This document shows, one piece after another, positions 46,024 through 55,337 of a stretch of 64,000 nucleotides of DNA. The first letter of the stretch is position 1; each line of letters opens with the position of its first letter. Origin of the DNA: Flavipsychrobacter sp. (GTDB lineage: Bacteria > Bacteroidota > Bacteroidia > Chitinophagales > Chitinophagaceae); the NCBI GenBank assembly GCA_024508935.1, contig JANINW010000030.1, forward strand, positions 115,154 through 179,153. Direction: 5' to 3'. A program made the translations under genes and the position numbers. The notes below the pieces were generated by a model, which was given only the letters and a program-made list of their open reading frames with translations, ran no database searches and was not told where the DNA came from.

Positions 46024-47763
46024 ATGATTTCATTTTCGAGCCTCTCATTGAGAGAGGAATTGACTCGTGCCGTATCGGACATGGGCTTTGAGACGCCGAC
46101 TCCCATCCAACAAAAAGTTATCCCTCAACTCTTATCCCAACCTTCTGATATTGTAGGCCTTGCACAAACCGGAACCGGTAAAACTGCAGCCTTCGGACTT
46201 CCGCTACTGCACCACACCGATGTTTCTTTGAAACACGTGCAAGCACTTGTATTGAGCCCTACACGCGAATTGTGTATGCAGATACAAGAGGAATTTAAAA
46301 AATATGGCTACTACATGCGTGGTTTGCGTACCACTGCTGTGTATGGCGGTGTGCCTATAAGTGGCCAGATACGCGAAGTAAAAGCGAACCCACAGGTAAT
46401 CGTAGCTACTCCCGGCCGTCTTATAGACCTGCTGGAACGCAAAGCATTATCGCTGGAGCAGGTAAAATATGTAGTACTGGATGAAGCGGATGAGATGCTG
46501 AACATGGGCTTCCGCGAAGACATCGAATTCATCCTGAAAAATACTCCCCAGCGTGAGTTTACATGGTTGTTCTCAGCAACGATGAGCAACGATGTGCGCA
46601 ACATCGCTAAACGTTACATGAAGGAATGGCAGGAATATGCTGTAGCGGCTGCAAATGTTACCAACGAAAATATTGACCACCAATACTACGTTACCCAGCA
46701 CCACAACCGTTTTGAAACACTCCGCCGCCTGTTGGATTTTGCTCCCGGTATATATGGTATCATCTTTGTACGTACACGCCAGGATTGCCAGGACATAGCC
46801 GAAAAGCTGATGCGCCAGGGATACCATGTTAGCCCGCTGCACGGCGATATGGACCAGAAAATGCGCAGTAAAGTAATGGAGCGTTTTAAAAATAAAACGC
46901 TGCAGGCCATAGTAGCTACCGATGTAGCTGCGCGCGGTATAGATGTTAATGACATTACCCATGTTATCAACTATGAATTGCCGGATGACCCTGAAGTATA
47001 TACCCACCGTAGCGGCCGTACCGCGCGTGCCGGTAAATCAGGCATCTGTATGTCTATTGTTAGCCCTAAAGAAATATCTAATATCCGCCAGATAGAACGC
47101 ATTGTAAAATCGCGTTTCCATAAGAGCGATATCCCTGATGGTGCAGAAGTAGTTCGCAAACGCCTTTTCCACTACCTGGAACAAATAGAAAATGCACAAC
47201 CGCAAGCCGATTTTGCAGAAGTGTACCAGTCTGTTATCCATGAAAAATTTGACCAGATGGATCGGGACGAACTGATACGCCGCCTTATATGGCTGCAGTT
47301 GAAAGAAACGATAGATGTATATAACGACGCTGAAGATTTGAATGCAAGCTTCCAGAGCCGTGAAAATAAAAACCGTGGTGGTTCACGCGGCAGTGTAAGG
47401 CTATTCATTAACATTGGCCAGAAAGATGGTATCAATTCAAATGAGCGTTTATTACAGTTCATCACTGAATCTACGGATATAGAACCCGGACAGATCGACC
47501 GTATTACCGTTCGTGACCTGAGCAGTTTCTTTAATATGAACTCAAGTGCGGCAGAATATTTAGTCCAATCCTTGTCTTCCAAGAAATTTAAGGGCCGGAA
47601 AGTAAGGATAGAAGAAGCTGAGCAACGCGACCGCGACAGGCAAGGCGGATATTCTTCAAAACCACAGCAGAAAAGCTTTTCAGGCGATTTTAGGAGTGGC
47701 GGACGTGGAGAGAACCGCGGTGAAGGCCGGGGTGGTTCACAGAAATTTAACAAGCGATATTAA
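46024..47763 (+). CDS. DEAD-box RNA helicase with DbpA-type RNA-binding domain
   Basis: A 579-residue ATP-dependent RNA helicase. Motifs in order are GFETPTPIQQ (Q motif), AQTGTGKT (47-54), PTRELCMQ, VLDEADEMLNMGF (DEAD), LFSATMS, RTRQDCQDIAEK and HRSGRTARAG. After a linker, residues about 465-545 form a DbpA-type RNA-binding domain (VRLFINIGQKDGINSNER, KGRKVRIEEAE). The tail is Arg/Gly-rich (RSGGRGENRGEGRGG), typical of cold-shock and ribosome-assembly helicases such as DeaD/CsdA. It is transcribed from its own promoter. Confidence 0.93.
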   Translation: MISFSSLSLREELTRAVSDMGFETPTPIQQKVIPQLLSQPSDIVGLAQTGTGKTAAFGLPLLHHTDVSLKHVQALVLSPTRELCMQIQEEFKKYGYYMRGLRTTAVYGGVPISGQIREVKANPQVIVATPGRLIDLLERKALSLEQVKYVVLDEADEMLNMGFREDIEFILKNTPQREFTWLFSATMSNDVRNIAKRYMKEWQEYAVAAANVTNENIDHQYYVTQHHNRFETLRRLLDFAPGIYGIIFVRTRQDCQDIAEKLMRQGYHVSPLHGDMDQKMRSKVMERFKNKTLQAIVATDVAARGIDVNDITHVINYELPDDPEVYTHRSGRTARAGKSGICMSIVSPKEISNIRQIERIVKSRFHKSDIPDGAEVVRKRLFHYLEQIENAQPQADFAEVYQSVIHEKFDQMDRDELIRRLIWLQLKETIDVYNDAEDLNASFQSRENKNRGGSRGSVRLFINIGQKDGINSNERLLQFITESTDIEPGQIDRITVRDLSSFFNMNSSAAEYLVQSLSSKKFKGRKVRIEEAEQRDRDRQGGYSSKPQQKSFSGDFRSGGRGENRGEGRGGSQKFNKRY

Positions 47764-47787
47764 ATAAAATGACAATTTATGCTTGGA

Positions 47788-47813
47788 TAGCCCGGTCAAA
47801 CGGGCTATTTTTG
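47788..47813 (+). terminator. Terminator of the helicase gene overlapping an rlpA promoter element
   Basis: ATAGCCCG/CGGGCTAT is a hairpin followed by TTTTTG. The 3' arm plus T-run reads TATTTTTG, which also matches the -7 element of the next gene, so one element may serve both. Confidence 0.65.
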
Positions 47814-47829
47814 CGTTCATTAAAACCAG

Positions 47830-48300
47830 ATGCGTATGAGGCTGTTGATACTATTTATTCTTTCGCTGGTTATCACTAACAATGTTCAGGCACAGGAATC
47901 GCGCCTGGAGAAAGTTGAAAAAGTGATAGACAACGCAGTAAAAGGCATTGCAAGTTTCTACCACGATAAATTCGAGGGAAGAAAGACCGCAACGGGTGAG
48001 GTATTTGATAATGATAAATACACCGCTGCCAGCAATAAGCTGAAACTGGGCACTTATGTAAAGGTTACTAACCTGTCTAACGGAGAAGTAGTATATGTAC
48101 GCGTGAATGACCGCATGAATAAAAACAACCACCGCCTGATAGACCTTGCAGAAGTAGCTGCTGAAAAGCTGGATTTCCGCCACAAAGGGGTTACCAAAGT
48201 GAATGTAGAAGTAGTGCCAGCAGAAGAAGGGCGCATGGCTATACTGGCACAAAAAGGCCAGATGCCAAATGTAGCGGCACCGGCTAAGAATGAATTATAA
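47830..48300 (+). CDS. RlpA-like septal ring lytic transglycosylase-type protein
   Basis: A 156-residue secreted protein with a signal peptide ending VQAQ. The double-psi beta-barrel is visible as GIASFYHDKFEGRKTATGEV, TAASNKLKLGTYVKVTNLSN, VYVRVNDRMN and HRLIDLAEVAAEKL. RlpA proteins bind or cleave denuded peptidoglycan at division sites. The SPOR domain usual in E. coli RlpA is absent, as in short family members. Confidence 0.9.
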   Translation: MRMRLLILFILSLVITNNVQAQESRLEKVEKVIDNAVKGIASFYHDKFEGRKTATGEVFDNDKYTAASNKLKLGTYVKVTNLSNGEVVYVRVNDRMNKNNHRLIDLAEVAAEKLDFRHKGVTKVNVEVVPAEEGRMAILAQKGQMPNVAAPAKNEL

Positions 48301-48321
48301 TCTATCAGACATTATTGATAC

Positions 48322-48355
48322 AATAAAAAAGGAGCCGAAAGGCTCCTTTTTTATT
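48322..48355. terminator. Terminator between rlpA and the outer-membrane gene
   Basis: AAAAAAGGAGCC/GGCTCCTTTTTT pairs around a 4-nt loop, between convergent genes. Confidence 0.88.
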
Positions 48356-49097
48356 ACCAGTCATATTTGTTCCATGCCCAGGCAAATGGCATAATAAGTA
48401 TACTGAATGTAAAATTAGACTTTGCTTTAAGCGAAGCCGATTCGCTGGCATACGGGTTATTTTCTTTTTGCTTTATGTAGTCAAACGTACCCATAGAGTA
48501 GATAGCCCGCAGCTTGACACCCACACCTGCATATATACCCAGTTCCCCCTTCAGGTAAGGTAAAGCCTTTATAACAGCACCTGCATCTCCCTGGTAAGCT
48601 GTAAGCGCAGCTGTTGGCATAACACCGGCACCAAGTGTACCAAACCCTATAGGCCTCTTTAGCAGATTAGCCTCACCGCCAAACTTGAAATCGATACCTA
48701 ATGGTACGCTTATCTGCATAGTGCCACCCGTAACAGTGTACTGCTGCGAATAGCCGGTGTAGGAAGAATAGTAAGCATAATCGTCTTCTACTTTTTCATA
48801 ATCCCACACCAGCATATTAAACAAGCCATCAATACCGAAAGTAAGCGAACTCTGGTCGCCGATCTTGGTCAACGGGATACTTGTACCCATAGTTACACCG
48901 AAACCTCCTTTGGTAGACACTTTCTCTGTGGTCATCGAATCCAGCATATAGCGATATTCTGCTTTCACTTTTGGGAAAGAATAGCCTATCTGGAAACGTT
49001 GCAGCGCCTTAGGCACCCGGGGCTGTGCATTGGCCGATAGGGATATCAGACCCAATGCAATAATGGGCATGCATTTTAAAGAGTTTAATAGCTTCAT
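48354..49097 (-). CDS. Outer-membrane beta-barrel protein, copy 1
   Basis: The ATG at 49097 (MKLLNSLKCMPIIALGLISL) gives 247 residues with a signal peptide ending ANAQ. The mature protein has alternating aromatic strands, starts KALQRFQIGYSFPKVKAEY and ends FTFSILIMPFAWAWNKYDW, with a C-terminal aromatic residue as expected for barrel proteins. It is a paralog of the gene at 51669-52436. Function unknown; the 49-residue upstream extension to 49244 is not credible. Confidence 0.78.
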   Translation of the reverse strand: MKLLNSLKCMPIIALGLISLSANAQPRVPKALQRFQIGYSFPKVKAEYRYMLDSMTTEKVSTKGGFGVTMGTSIPLTKIGDQSSLTFGIDGLFNMLVWDYEKVEDDYAYYSSYTGYSQQYTVTGGTMQISVPLGIDFKFGGEANLLKRPIGFGTLGAGVMPTAALTAYQGDAGAVIKALPYLKGELGIYAGVGVKLRAIYSMGTFDYIKQKENNPYASESASLKAKSNFTFSILIMPFAWAWNKYDW

Positions 49098-49225
49098 GAC
49101 TTGCGTTGTGAATTTGAGGCGATAAGATATAAACAAAAAGCAAATAGTCAAACCCCAAGTAATAACTAATCGTTTAAATGAAAATTTCTGCAAGCTGTGG
49201 ATATAGCTTTTTTTATTTTCGCAGT

Positions 49226-49618
49226 ATGAACATTCATCCTGCATTATACATAGGACAAACGGAAAACAAGGGGCGGGGTGTTTTTACTTATGAGCAGATC
49301 GGGGCGGATGAAATTGTAGAACTGTCTCCGGTGATTGTAATGGACGATACAGACCGCAAAAAACTCGATGAAACCCTGCTGCACGATTATATTTTTGAAT
49401 GGACACCGGGAAACTCCAAACAATGTTGCATGGCGCAGGGTTATATATCTGTGTATAATCACTCCTATACTTCCAATTGCGAATATTTTATGATGTATGA
49501 CGATAATACTATCATGATACGCACCGTAAGAGAAATAGCAGCGGGAGAAGAACTGACCATTAACTACAACGGCGACTGGAATGATGAGCGCCCCGTTTGG
49601 TTTGATGTACACGAATAA
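49226..49618 (+). CDS. SET-domain protein
   Basis: The ATG at 49226 ([20 protein letters not shown]) gives 130 residues, all of a SET domain: GRGVF at the start, [13 protein letters not shown] (the Asn-His-Ser...Asn-Cys motif) in the middle and [12 protein letters not shown] at the end. SET domains transfer methyl groups from SAM to lysine. Bacterial members are less studied; the target is unknown. It is followed 19 bp later by the pterin dehydratase gene in the same direction and probably shares a transcript with it. Confidence 0.85.
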   Translation: MNIHPALYIGQTENKGRGVFTYEQIGADEIVELSPVIVMDDTDRKKLDETLLHDYIFEWTPGNSKQCCMAQGYISVYNHSYTSNCEYFMMYDDNTIMIRTVREIAAGEELTINYNGDWNDERPVWFDVHE

Positions 49619-49637
49619 CCACCAAAACACAAAAACT

Positions 49638-49868
49638 ATGTGGCAGGAAAAAGACAACATCCTTTACCGTAGCTTCGAATTCAAAGACTTTTCTGAGGCT
49701 TTTGCTTTTATGACACGTGTAGCGCTGATAGCAGAAAAGCAAAACCATCACCCGCGCTGGACCAACGTATGGAACAAGGTAGAAATATGGCTGAACACCC
49801 ACGATGCCGGCAATAAGGTTACAGACAAAGACTGGAAACTGGCGCAGGCTATAGATAAACTAGGCTAG
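49638..49868 (+). CDS. 4a-hydroxytetrahydrobiopterin dehydratase (pterin carbinolamine dehydratase)
   Basis: The ATG at 49638 ([16 protein letters not shown]) gives 76 residues. The family motif is complete: [20 protein letters not shown] followed by [13 protein letters not shown]. The pair of His residues in HHP is the active site. This enzyme dehydrates 4a-hydroxy-pterins, recycling the cofactor of aromatic amino acid hydroxylases, but none is encoded nearby. Shorter than animal PCD, as in bacteria. Confidence 0.9.
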   Translation: MWQEKDNILYRSFEFKDFSEAFAFMTRVALIAEKQNHHPRWTNVWNKVEIWLNTHDAGNKVTDKDWKLAQAIDKLG

Positions 49869-49872
49869 TCCC

Positions 49873-51597
49873 CTACTCTATCGTAAATACGGGATAGCGC
49901 ATGTGCACCGGCTCGTAGTAATAGGAATGCTTATAAACAAAATCAAGCTGCGCTTCACCATCCTTTGAAAATTCAGGATCCGTTTTACGTTTCTGTTCTA
50001 ATGCGTTGCGCAAAGCCGGGTCATTTTTCAGCAATGCAGCCGCCTCATCTTCAAACACATAATCACTATACCCTTCCTTTTGCTGCAGTATCGCATCGAA
50101 AAAGCCCCAGGCAAAAAATGCATCGGGCGCTGTGGGCTCAAGCGTCTCTACTATATAGCGTCGGGCCTTCTGTGCAGTGGGTATTATATAGTCTCCTTTC
50201 AGTAATTGTACCTGTTGCTTTTGCATACGCACCTTGACATTGCTATGCAGGTAATGCCCCTCATATGGCTTAGGCACTGTTTCATAATTATCTATATAAC
50301 AAACTGTCAGGTCGAGATTGCTATCACGTTCAAGTTTATACATCTTCACCCCATTCATTTCCAGTCTTCTTATTACTCTATCCCAAGCATGCTGGATGAC
50401 ATAAGCTTCAGGAACATCTACCTGCTTTTTACAAGCGTAATTATTGCGTATGGGTACCAGTTTTGAAAAAGGCTTGTCTCTATCGTAGTACAGTCTTGGC
50501 TTACCCGAAATATCACTGGGTTTATAACCAGCTGCATAGCCCTCAAAATTCACAGGCGTTGTAACAGATGTATCACACACCCAATCTACCGGCAACTGTT
50601 TTTCTCTACGTATAGCGCGTCGGTCTTGCAGGCGGGTATATTTAATTTCGCCGGCGTTCTGCGATGCCAGCTTTATGAAGGTGCACATTAATGCATAGGT
50701 AGCTTCTACCCTTTGCCTGAAAGGCTTGAGCATGTGGGTTTCAGGCACAAAAGAATAAGTTTGGAATAATGCAGCAAAGCCACTCGCAAAACGCGGGCCT
50801 TCGTAAAATGCCGTCCATCCTTTATCAGGCGTATGCCCCCAGTGGTTTACATAAGGTACCAGGTCATACCCTTTCTTTTTCATATCAGCATATATCATGG
50901 GTTCAAAACGATCGTGCAGGTAATTGCCCATAGCACCACCCAGCTTATTATGCTGTGTACTGAGCAGGGTCATAATATGCTGGTAGTCTGCCCCATCGCT
51001 GACATGGTTGTCAATAAACAAGTCGGGATCCAGGTAATGGAATAACTGCACCAATGACCGGGTCTCTTTTGCATCCATTTTTATAAAATCGCGGTTGAGG
51101 TCCAGGTTCTGACCATTGCCCCGGAAACCGTACGCTTCCGGGCCATTCTGGTTGGCACGGCTATGACTATTGCGGTTCAGCGCCCCGCCTATATTAAAGA
51201 CCGGTATCACGGCCAATACAATATTATCAGGCAGTTTTATCTTGCCATACGCAGCATCGCGCAACAGCATCATACTGGCATCTATACCGTCGGGCTCGCC
51301 GGGGTGAATGGCATTGTTTATCAGCAATATCATTTTACCTTCTGCCTTCCATTCATCTACATCAAAACGGCTGTTATTACTATAGTATACCACTTGCAGC
51401 GGGTAAGCCGCATCTGTAGGCCCAACCTTCTCCATTCGTATTTCCGGGAACTGAACATCCAGCGTTTTATAAAAATCAATAGCTTCCTTATAGGTAGCGG
51501 ACTGTTTCCCTTCACTTTCTTCGAAAGGTGTGGTTATGGTTTGCGCGTTTACACATGTTGTCCATATAAGCCCTGAAAGAAATAACAGCTTTTTCAT
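49873..51597 (-). CDS. M14 family zinc carboxypeptidase-like protein
   Basis: A 574-residue secreted peptidase with a signal peptide ending NAQ. Zinc ligands are His98 and Glu101 in AIHPGEPDG and His198 in FIDNHVSDG; NLDLNRD around Arg169 matches the substrate-binding Arg region. The catalytic domain spans about 40-300; the C-terminal half (about 310-574) is a beta-rich addition of unknown fold. This length is typical of M14 proteins from Bacteroidota. Substrate unknown. Confidence 0.9.
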   Translation of the reverse strand: MKKLLFLSGLIWTTCVNAQTITTPFEESEGKQSATYKEAIDFYKTLDVQFPEIRMEKVGPTDAAYPLQVVYYSNNSRFDVDEWKAEGKMILLINNAIHPGEPDGIDASMMLLRDAAYGKIKLPDNIVLAVIPVFNIGGALNRNSHSRANQNGPEAYGFRGNGQNLDLNRDFIKMDAKETRSLVQLFHYLDPDLFIDNHVSDGADYQHIMTLLSTQHNKLGGAMGNYLHDRFEPMIYADMKKKGYDLVPYVNHWGHTPDKGWTAFYEGPRFASGFAALFQTYSFVPETHMLKPFRQRVEATYALMCTFIKLASQNAGEIKYTRLQDRRAIRREKQLPVDWVCDTSVTTPVNFEGYAAGYKPSDISGKPRLYYDRDKPFSKLVPIRNNYACKKQVDVPEAYVIQHAWDRVIRRLEMNGVKMYKLERDSNLDLTVCYIDNYETVPKPYEGHYLHSNVKVRMQKQQVQLLKGDYIIPTAQKARRYIVETLEPTAPDAFFAWGFFDAILQQKEGYSDYVFEDEAAALLKNDPALRNALEQKRKTDPEFSKDGEAQLDFVYKHSYYYEPVHMRYPVFTIE

Positions 51598-51668
51598 GGC
51601 AATAAAAATACAATACGGCTGTATACGCTGTATTTACCAAAGGCGTGATTTTTCAAATGACTTAAGCT

Positions 51669-52436
51669 TTAGTAAGAGTCCCACCATCCTTTCTTCTTCC
51701 ATAAAAAAGACATAGGCATGAATATAGCCGATATAGTAAAGGTCGATTTACCCTTTAGCGTGAAATCAGATGCGAGATCGTCCTGTTTGAAAACAGACCC
51801 ATCCTTGCTGATGTACTTAATATTATCCAGGCTATACAATAGCCTGAACTTCATACAGATGCCTTTAAAAAAACCTACTTCATATTTTACCACAGGCGCA
51901 ACGCTAAACCCAGTAGCTGTATTGTCTTCAAAGCTGGTGAGCGCATAAGAAGGATATATACCTGCACCTATACTGGTACAAAAGTGCTGATTCTTGGTAC
52001 TGGTAGCATCACAGCCGAATTTAAAATCAAGCGTGATGGGCAAGCCAACTTCGAGCGTCAGGCCCGAGATATCAAATTCAGGTACCTGGCTGTATAAGCC
52101 GTTGGCAACATTCTTCCAGAATTTGAAGTCGTAGGTAAAATCAATATTGGTAGCCAATGTGCTGACCCTGCCCAACCTTGTAATAGGTAAATAGGTGCCA
52201 ATGCTAATGCCGTAGGCAGCCGTAGTATGTACTGTCTCATGCCATTGCGTGTCGCCTGTAAAATCTCCGTCACTGTTATACATCTTCAATTTACCATCAT
52301 AGTCAGCCGTGCTTTTTACAAAGGAGTAACCTAACTGAAAGCGTGTCAGTGCTCCCGGAAATTTGGCCTGCGATTGAAATGAAAAGAAAACAAAAACAAA
52401 AGTCAATAATTGGTGTAAAGGATAGATAGATTTCAT
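51669..52436 (-). CDS. Outer-membrane beta-barrel protein, copy 2
   Basis: The ATG at 52436 (MKSIYPLHQLLTFVFVFFSF) gives 255 residues with a signal peptide. The mature start FPGALTRFQLGYSFVKSTAD matches copy 1 (KALQRFQIGYSFPKVKAEY), and the ends FTISAIFMPMSFLWKKKGWW and FTFSILIMPFAWAWNKYDW also correspond. It should be an outer-membrane barrel. The two copies flank SET, pterin dehydratase and M14 genes. Confidence 0.78.
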   Translation of the reverse strand: MKSIYPLHQLLTFVFVFFSFQSQAKFPGALTRFQLGYSFVKSTADYDGKLKMYNSDGDFTGDTQWHETVHTTAAYGISIGTYLPITRLGRVSTLATNIDFTYDFKFWKNVANGLYSQVPEFDISGLTLEVGLPITLDFKFGCDATSTKNQHFCTSIGAGIYPSYALTSFEDNTATGFSVAPVVKYEVGFFKGICMKFRLLYSLDNIKYISKDGSVFKQDDLASDFTLKGKSTFTISAIFMPMSFLWKKKGWWDSY

Positions 52437-52569
52437 ATAGAATTTAGTTAGTTCATCTAAGATAAAATAAAAAAAAAATGATACATACAAGCTTTGCGGA
52501 TATGTTTGCAGCACTACCGGCTTTATGGATTTCTAATTTTTCCGCATCTTTATAATAACAGCATCATTT

Positions 52570-53145
52570 TTGGAACGTTCCAACCAACATACCAACCTTA
52601 CAGATGAACAACTACTACAGGAATACCGTAGTAGTAAAAACAATGAATGGCTGGGAATATTGTTACAACGCTATACCCTGCTGCTGCTTGGTGTGGCCAT
52701 GAAATACCTGAAAGACAAAGAGCAAGCAGCAGATGCGGTACAACAAATATTTTTAAAAACACTTACCACCCTCCCCCAGGGCGAGATACAAAACTTTAAA
52801 GGCTGGCTGTATATTTTAATGCGCAACCACTGTCTTCAGCTGTTACGCGACAAAACTCATTTGGCCGGTGAAGAGGTTTTAGAGAAAATACCTGTCCAGG
52901 AATCAGAAAGCAAAGAAGCACTTTGGCAACACGAGCATACACTGGAACAAATGAGCCTGTTGCTGAAGCAGCTGCCGGCCGAGCAGCAGCAAAGTATAGA
53001 CCTTTTTTACCTGCAAAAATTAAGTTATAAAGAAATAACAGACAGAACGGGCTTTAGCTTTGCACAGGTAAAAAGCTATATACAAAACGGCAAGAGGAAC
53101 CTGAAACAATTACTTTTAAAGAATACTGACAAACGCCGGCCATGA
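52570..53145 (+). CDS. ECF-type RNA polymerase sigma factor
   Basis: A 191-residue sigma-70 family factor. Region 2 is visible as EWLGILLQRYTLLLLGVAMK and DAVQQIFLKTL, region 4 as FYLQKLSYKEITDRTGFSFA. No ATG is available upstream of region 2; translation must start at TTG 52570 (in-frame stop TAA at 52555). It overlaps the anti-sigma-like gene by 4 bp, a classical sigma/anti-sigma coupling. Confidence 0.92.
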   Translation: MERSNQHTNLTDEQLLQEYRSSKNNEWLGILLQRYTLLLLGVAMKYLKDKEQAADAVQQIFLKTLTTLPQGEIQNFKGWLYILMRNHCLQLLRDKTHLAGEEVLEKIPVQESESKEALWQHEHTLEQMSLLLKQLPAEQQQSIDLFYLQKLSYKEITDRTGFSFAQVKSYIQNGKRNLKQLLLKNTDKRRP

Positions 53146-54002
53146 ACAGACTGAATGATATATGGCAAAGTGGTAAAGGCAAACTGCCTGAAGATAAGCT
53201 TCTGGCTTACCTGGAAGGCAAACTATCGCCCGCAGAGCAGCATGAAGTAGAAGCATGGCTGGCAGACGAAGGCATGGAGGCCGATGCGCTGGAAGGCTTA
53301 AAAGCCCTACCTGCAAATGAAAGTAAGCAGATAGTAGGCAAACTCAATTACGGCCTTAACAAGCAACTGAAAGCAAAAACAAAAAAACGTACCCAACCGA
53401 TAAAAGATAATTACTGGGCATGGATAGCCATACTTATTATTCTTATACTTTGTATTGTAGGGTATATGGTGTTGCGTATGATCCAGAGAGCAGGCAATGA
53501 CCATACTGCAGCAGCAATCCCCTTTTCACAAATTGCAGTGCTCAATTCTGTCAAGAACAAACCAGCCGAAAAAAAGCTGGTATTATTTAGACCTAAATAC
53601 AAGTTTGAAGATTTTAAAGCAGAAACTTATAAAGGACAACCTTCCAACTTGAAGTTCGTCACCAAGACTAGTAAACGTTTTAAAACAGTGCTTACAAAAG
53701 CATACTACTCCGACGGATTAAATTTTGGCGGCCACTATTGTTTTGTGCAATGGGGTTGCGGATCTCCATGTAAAGCCAGCGCAATAATAGATTTAAAAGA
53801 TGGTAATATCTACAATGGACCACCATCCTCTTTAGGGTATGCCTACCGTGCGGATAGCCGTATGATAATAATAAACCCTCCTGTTGCTAATGAATTACTT
53901 AATGACAATAAAGAAGGCTATTATCTCAATGACTGTCCTTGGTGTACACCCGAAATATGGGCATTTAATGAGGCCAAAAAAAGTTTTTCCCAATTGCAAT
54001 AA
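53142..54002 (+). CDS. Anti-sigma-like membrane protein fused to Cys-rich periplasmic domain
   Basis: A 286-residue protein. The cytoplasmic N-terminus (DKLLAYLEGKLSPAEQHEVE) looks like the helical part of an anti-sigma zinc-finger domain but lacks its His/Cys ligands. A membrane helix spans about 92-113. The periplasmic domain contains Cys200, Cys206, Cys210, Cys265 and Cys268 in GGHYCFVQWGCGSPCKASAI and DCPWCTPE. The position, coupled to a sigma gene, makes it the predicted anti-sigma factor; the large Cys-rich sensor is unusual. Confidence 0.8.
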   Translation: MNRLNDIWQSGKGKLPEDKLLAYLEGKLSPAEQHEVEAWLADEGMEADALEGLKALPANESKQIVGKLNYGLNKQLKAKTKKRTQPIKDNYWAWIAILIILILCIVGYMVLRMIQRAGNDHTAAAIPFSQIAVLNSVKNKPAEKKLVLFRPKYKFEDFKAETYKGQPSNLKFVTKTSKRFKTVLTKAYYSDGLNFGGHYCFVQWGCGSPCKASAIIDLKDGNIYNGPPSSLGYAYRADSRMIIINPPVANELLNDNKEGYYLNDCPWCTPEIWAFNEAKKSFSQLQ

Positions 54003-54119
54003 TCCGCTTATTTAGCACCAATAGCCCCCCGTGTTTTTATTAACTCCATTTTGCATATTTAAGCCTGAAAAATGCAGTAACTTGCAGTTCGGCTAATAGC
54101 CTATTGTAACCAATATAAC

Positions 54120-55337
54120 ATGCAGATTCCCGGAAAGAAAATAGTGCTGGCTGTAACCGGCAGTATTGCAGCTTATAAAACGCCTCAACTGGTACGTTTG
54201 CTGGTAAAGGCGGGTGCAGAAGTACGTGTTATCACTACCGCATCGGCAGAGCAGTTTGTTAGCCCACTGGCGCTGGCAACCGTATCAAAACACCCTGTAC
54301 ATAGCAATGTGAATGATGGAGCAGCCTGGAATAACCATGTGGAAATGGGCCGGTGGGCCGATGCTATGGTTATTGCCCCCTGCAGTGCCAATACCCTGGC
54401 AAAAATGGCCAATGGCCTTTGCGACAACCTGGTATGTGCCGTGTACCTTTCAGCAATATGTCCCGTATTTGTGGCGCCTGCAATGGATGAGGATATGTGG
54501 CTGCATGCAAGCACACGCAATAATATTCAGAAAATACGCAGCTACGGTAATCATATCATCCCGGTAGCGCATGGAGAACTGGCTAGCGGACTTATAGGCG
54601 AAGGCCGTATGGCGGAGCCGGAACAGATCGTATCCTACCTCAACAATTTTTTCCTGGAGCAAGGTAACCTGCCGCTAAAAGGCAAAAAAGCGCTGGTAAC
54701 AGCAGGTCCTACGTATGAACGCATAGACCCGGTACGTTTTATTGGTAATTTTTCTACCGGCAAAATGGGCATAGCCCTGGCAGAGTCGCTTGCCGATAAA
54801 GGTGCTGATGTAACCTTGGTGTTAGGGCCTTCGCAACAGCAGGTTTACCATAGTCGTGTAAGCGTGGTACGGGTAGAAAGCGGGCAACAGATGTATGATG
54901 CCTGTATGGAAACATTTCCGCAGGCGGATATATCTGTTTTAGCAGCAGCCGTGGCCGATTATAAACCGGAACAGGTAGCCCCGGAGAAAATAAAAAAGCA
55001 GGGAGATACGTTAAATATTAATCTTACAAAAACTCAGGACATACTGGCATCTCTCGGTGCCATTAAAAAACCGGGACAATTGCTGGTAGGTTTTGCATTA
55101 GAAACCAATAATGAAATGGCACATGCCTTTTCAAAACTAAAGAATAAGAATGCCGACCTTATTGTACTGAATTCTTTGAAAGATGAAGGTGCAGGGTTTG
55201 GCCACGATACGAACAAAGTAACATTAATTGATAATAGCGGCGAGCACCTTACCCTGCCTTTGCAAAGCAAACAGGATGTGGCAGCGGCTATTGTGAGTCA
55301 TATACTGGAGATACGACATGCTGAAAAAACTGTTTAG
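54120..55337 (+). CDS. coaBC: Bifunctional phosphopantothenoylcysteine decarboxylase/phosphopantothenate-cysteine ligase
   Basis: A 405-residue fusion for coenzyme A synthesis. CoaC (about 1-180) binds [18 protein letters not shown], His73 (NNHVEMGRW) and PAMDEDMW are visible. The E. coli PAMNxxMW Asn is Asp123 here, and the ACGD loop Cys is replaced by Ser156 ([12 protein letters not shown]). CoaB (about 185-400) has [20 protein letters not shown] and [10 protein letters not shown]. The next gene, porD, overlaps by 20 bp. Bacteroidota proteins may share these substitutions; I could not compare. Confidence 0.95.
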   Translation: MQIPGKKIVLAVTGSIAAYKTPQLVRLLVKAGAEVRVITTASAEQFVSPLALATVSKHPVHSNVNDGAAWNNHVEMGRWADAMVIAPCSANTLAKMANGLCDNLVCAVYLSAICPVFVAPAMDEDMWLHASTRNNIQKIRSYGNHIIPVAHGELASGLIGEGRMAEPEQIVSYLNNFFLEQGNLPLKGKKALVTAGPTYERIDPVRFIGNFSTGKMGIALAESLADKGADVTLVLGPSQQQVYHSRVSVVRVESGQQMYDACMETFPQADISVLAAAVADYKPEQVAPEKIKKQGDTLNINLTKTQDILASLGAIKKPGQLLVGFALETNNEMAHAFSKLKNKNADLIVLNSLKDEGAGFGHDTNKVTLIDNSGEHLTLPLQSKQDVAAAIVSHILEIRHAEKTV

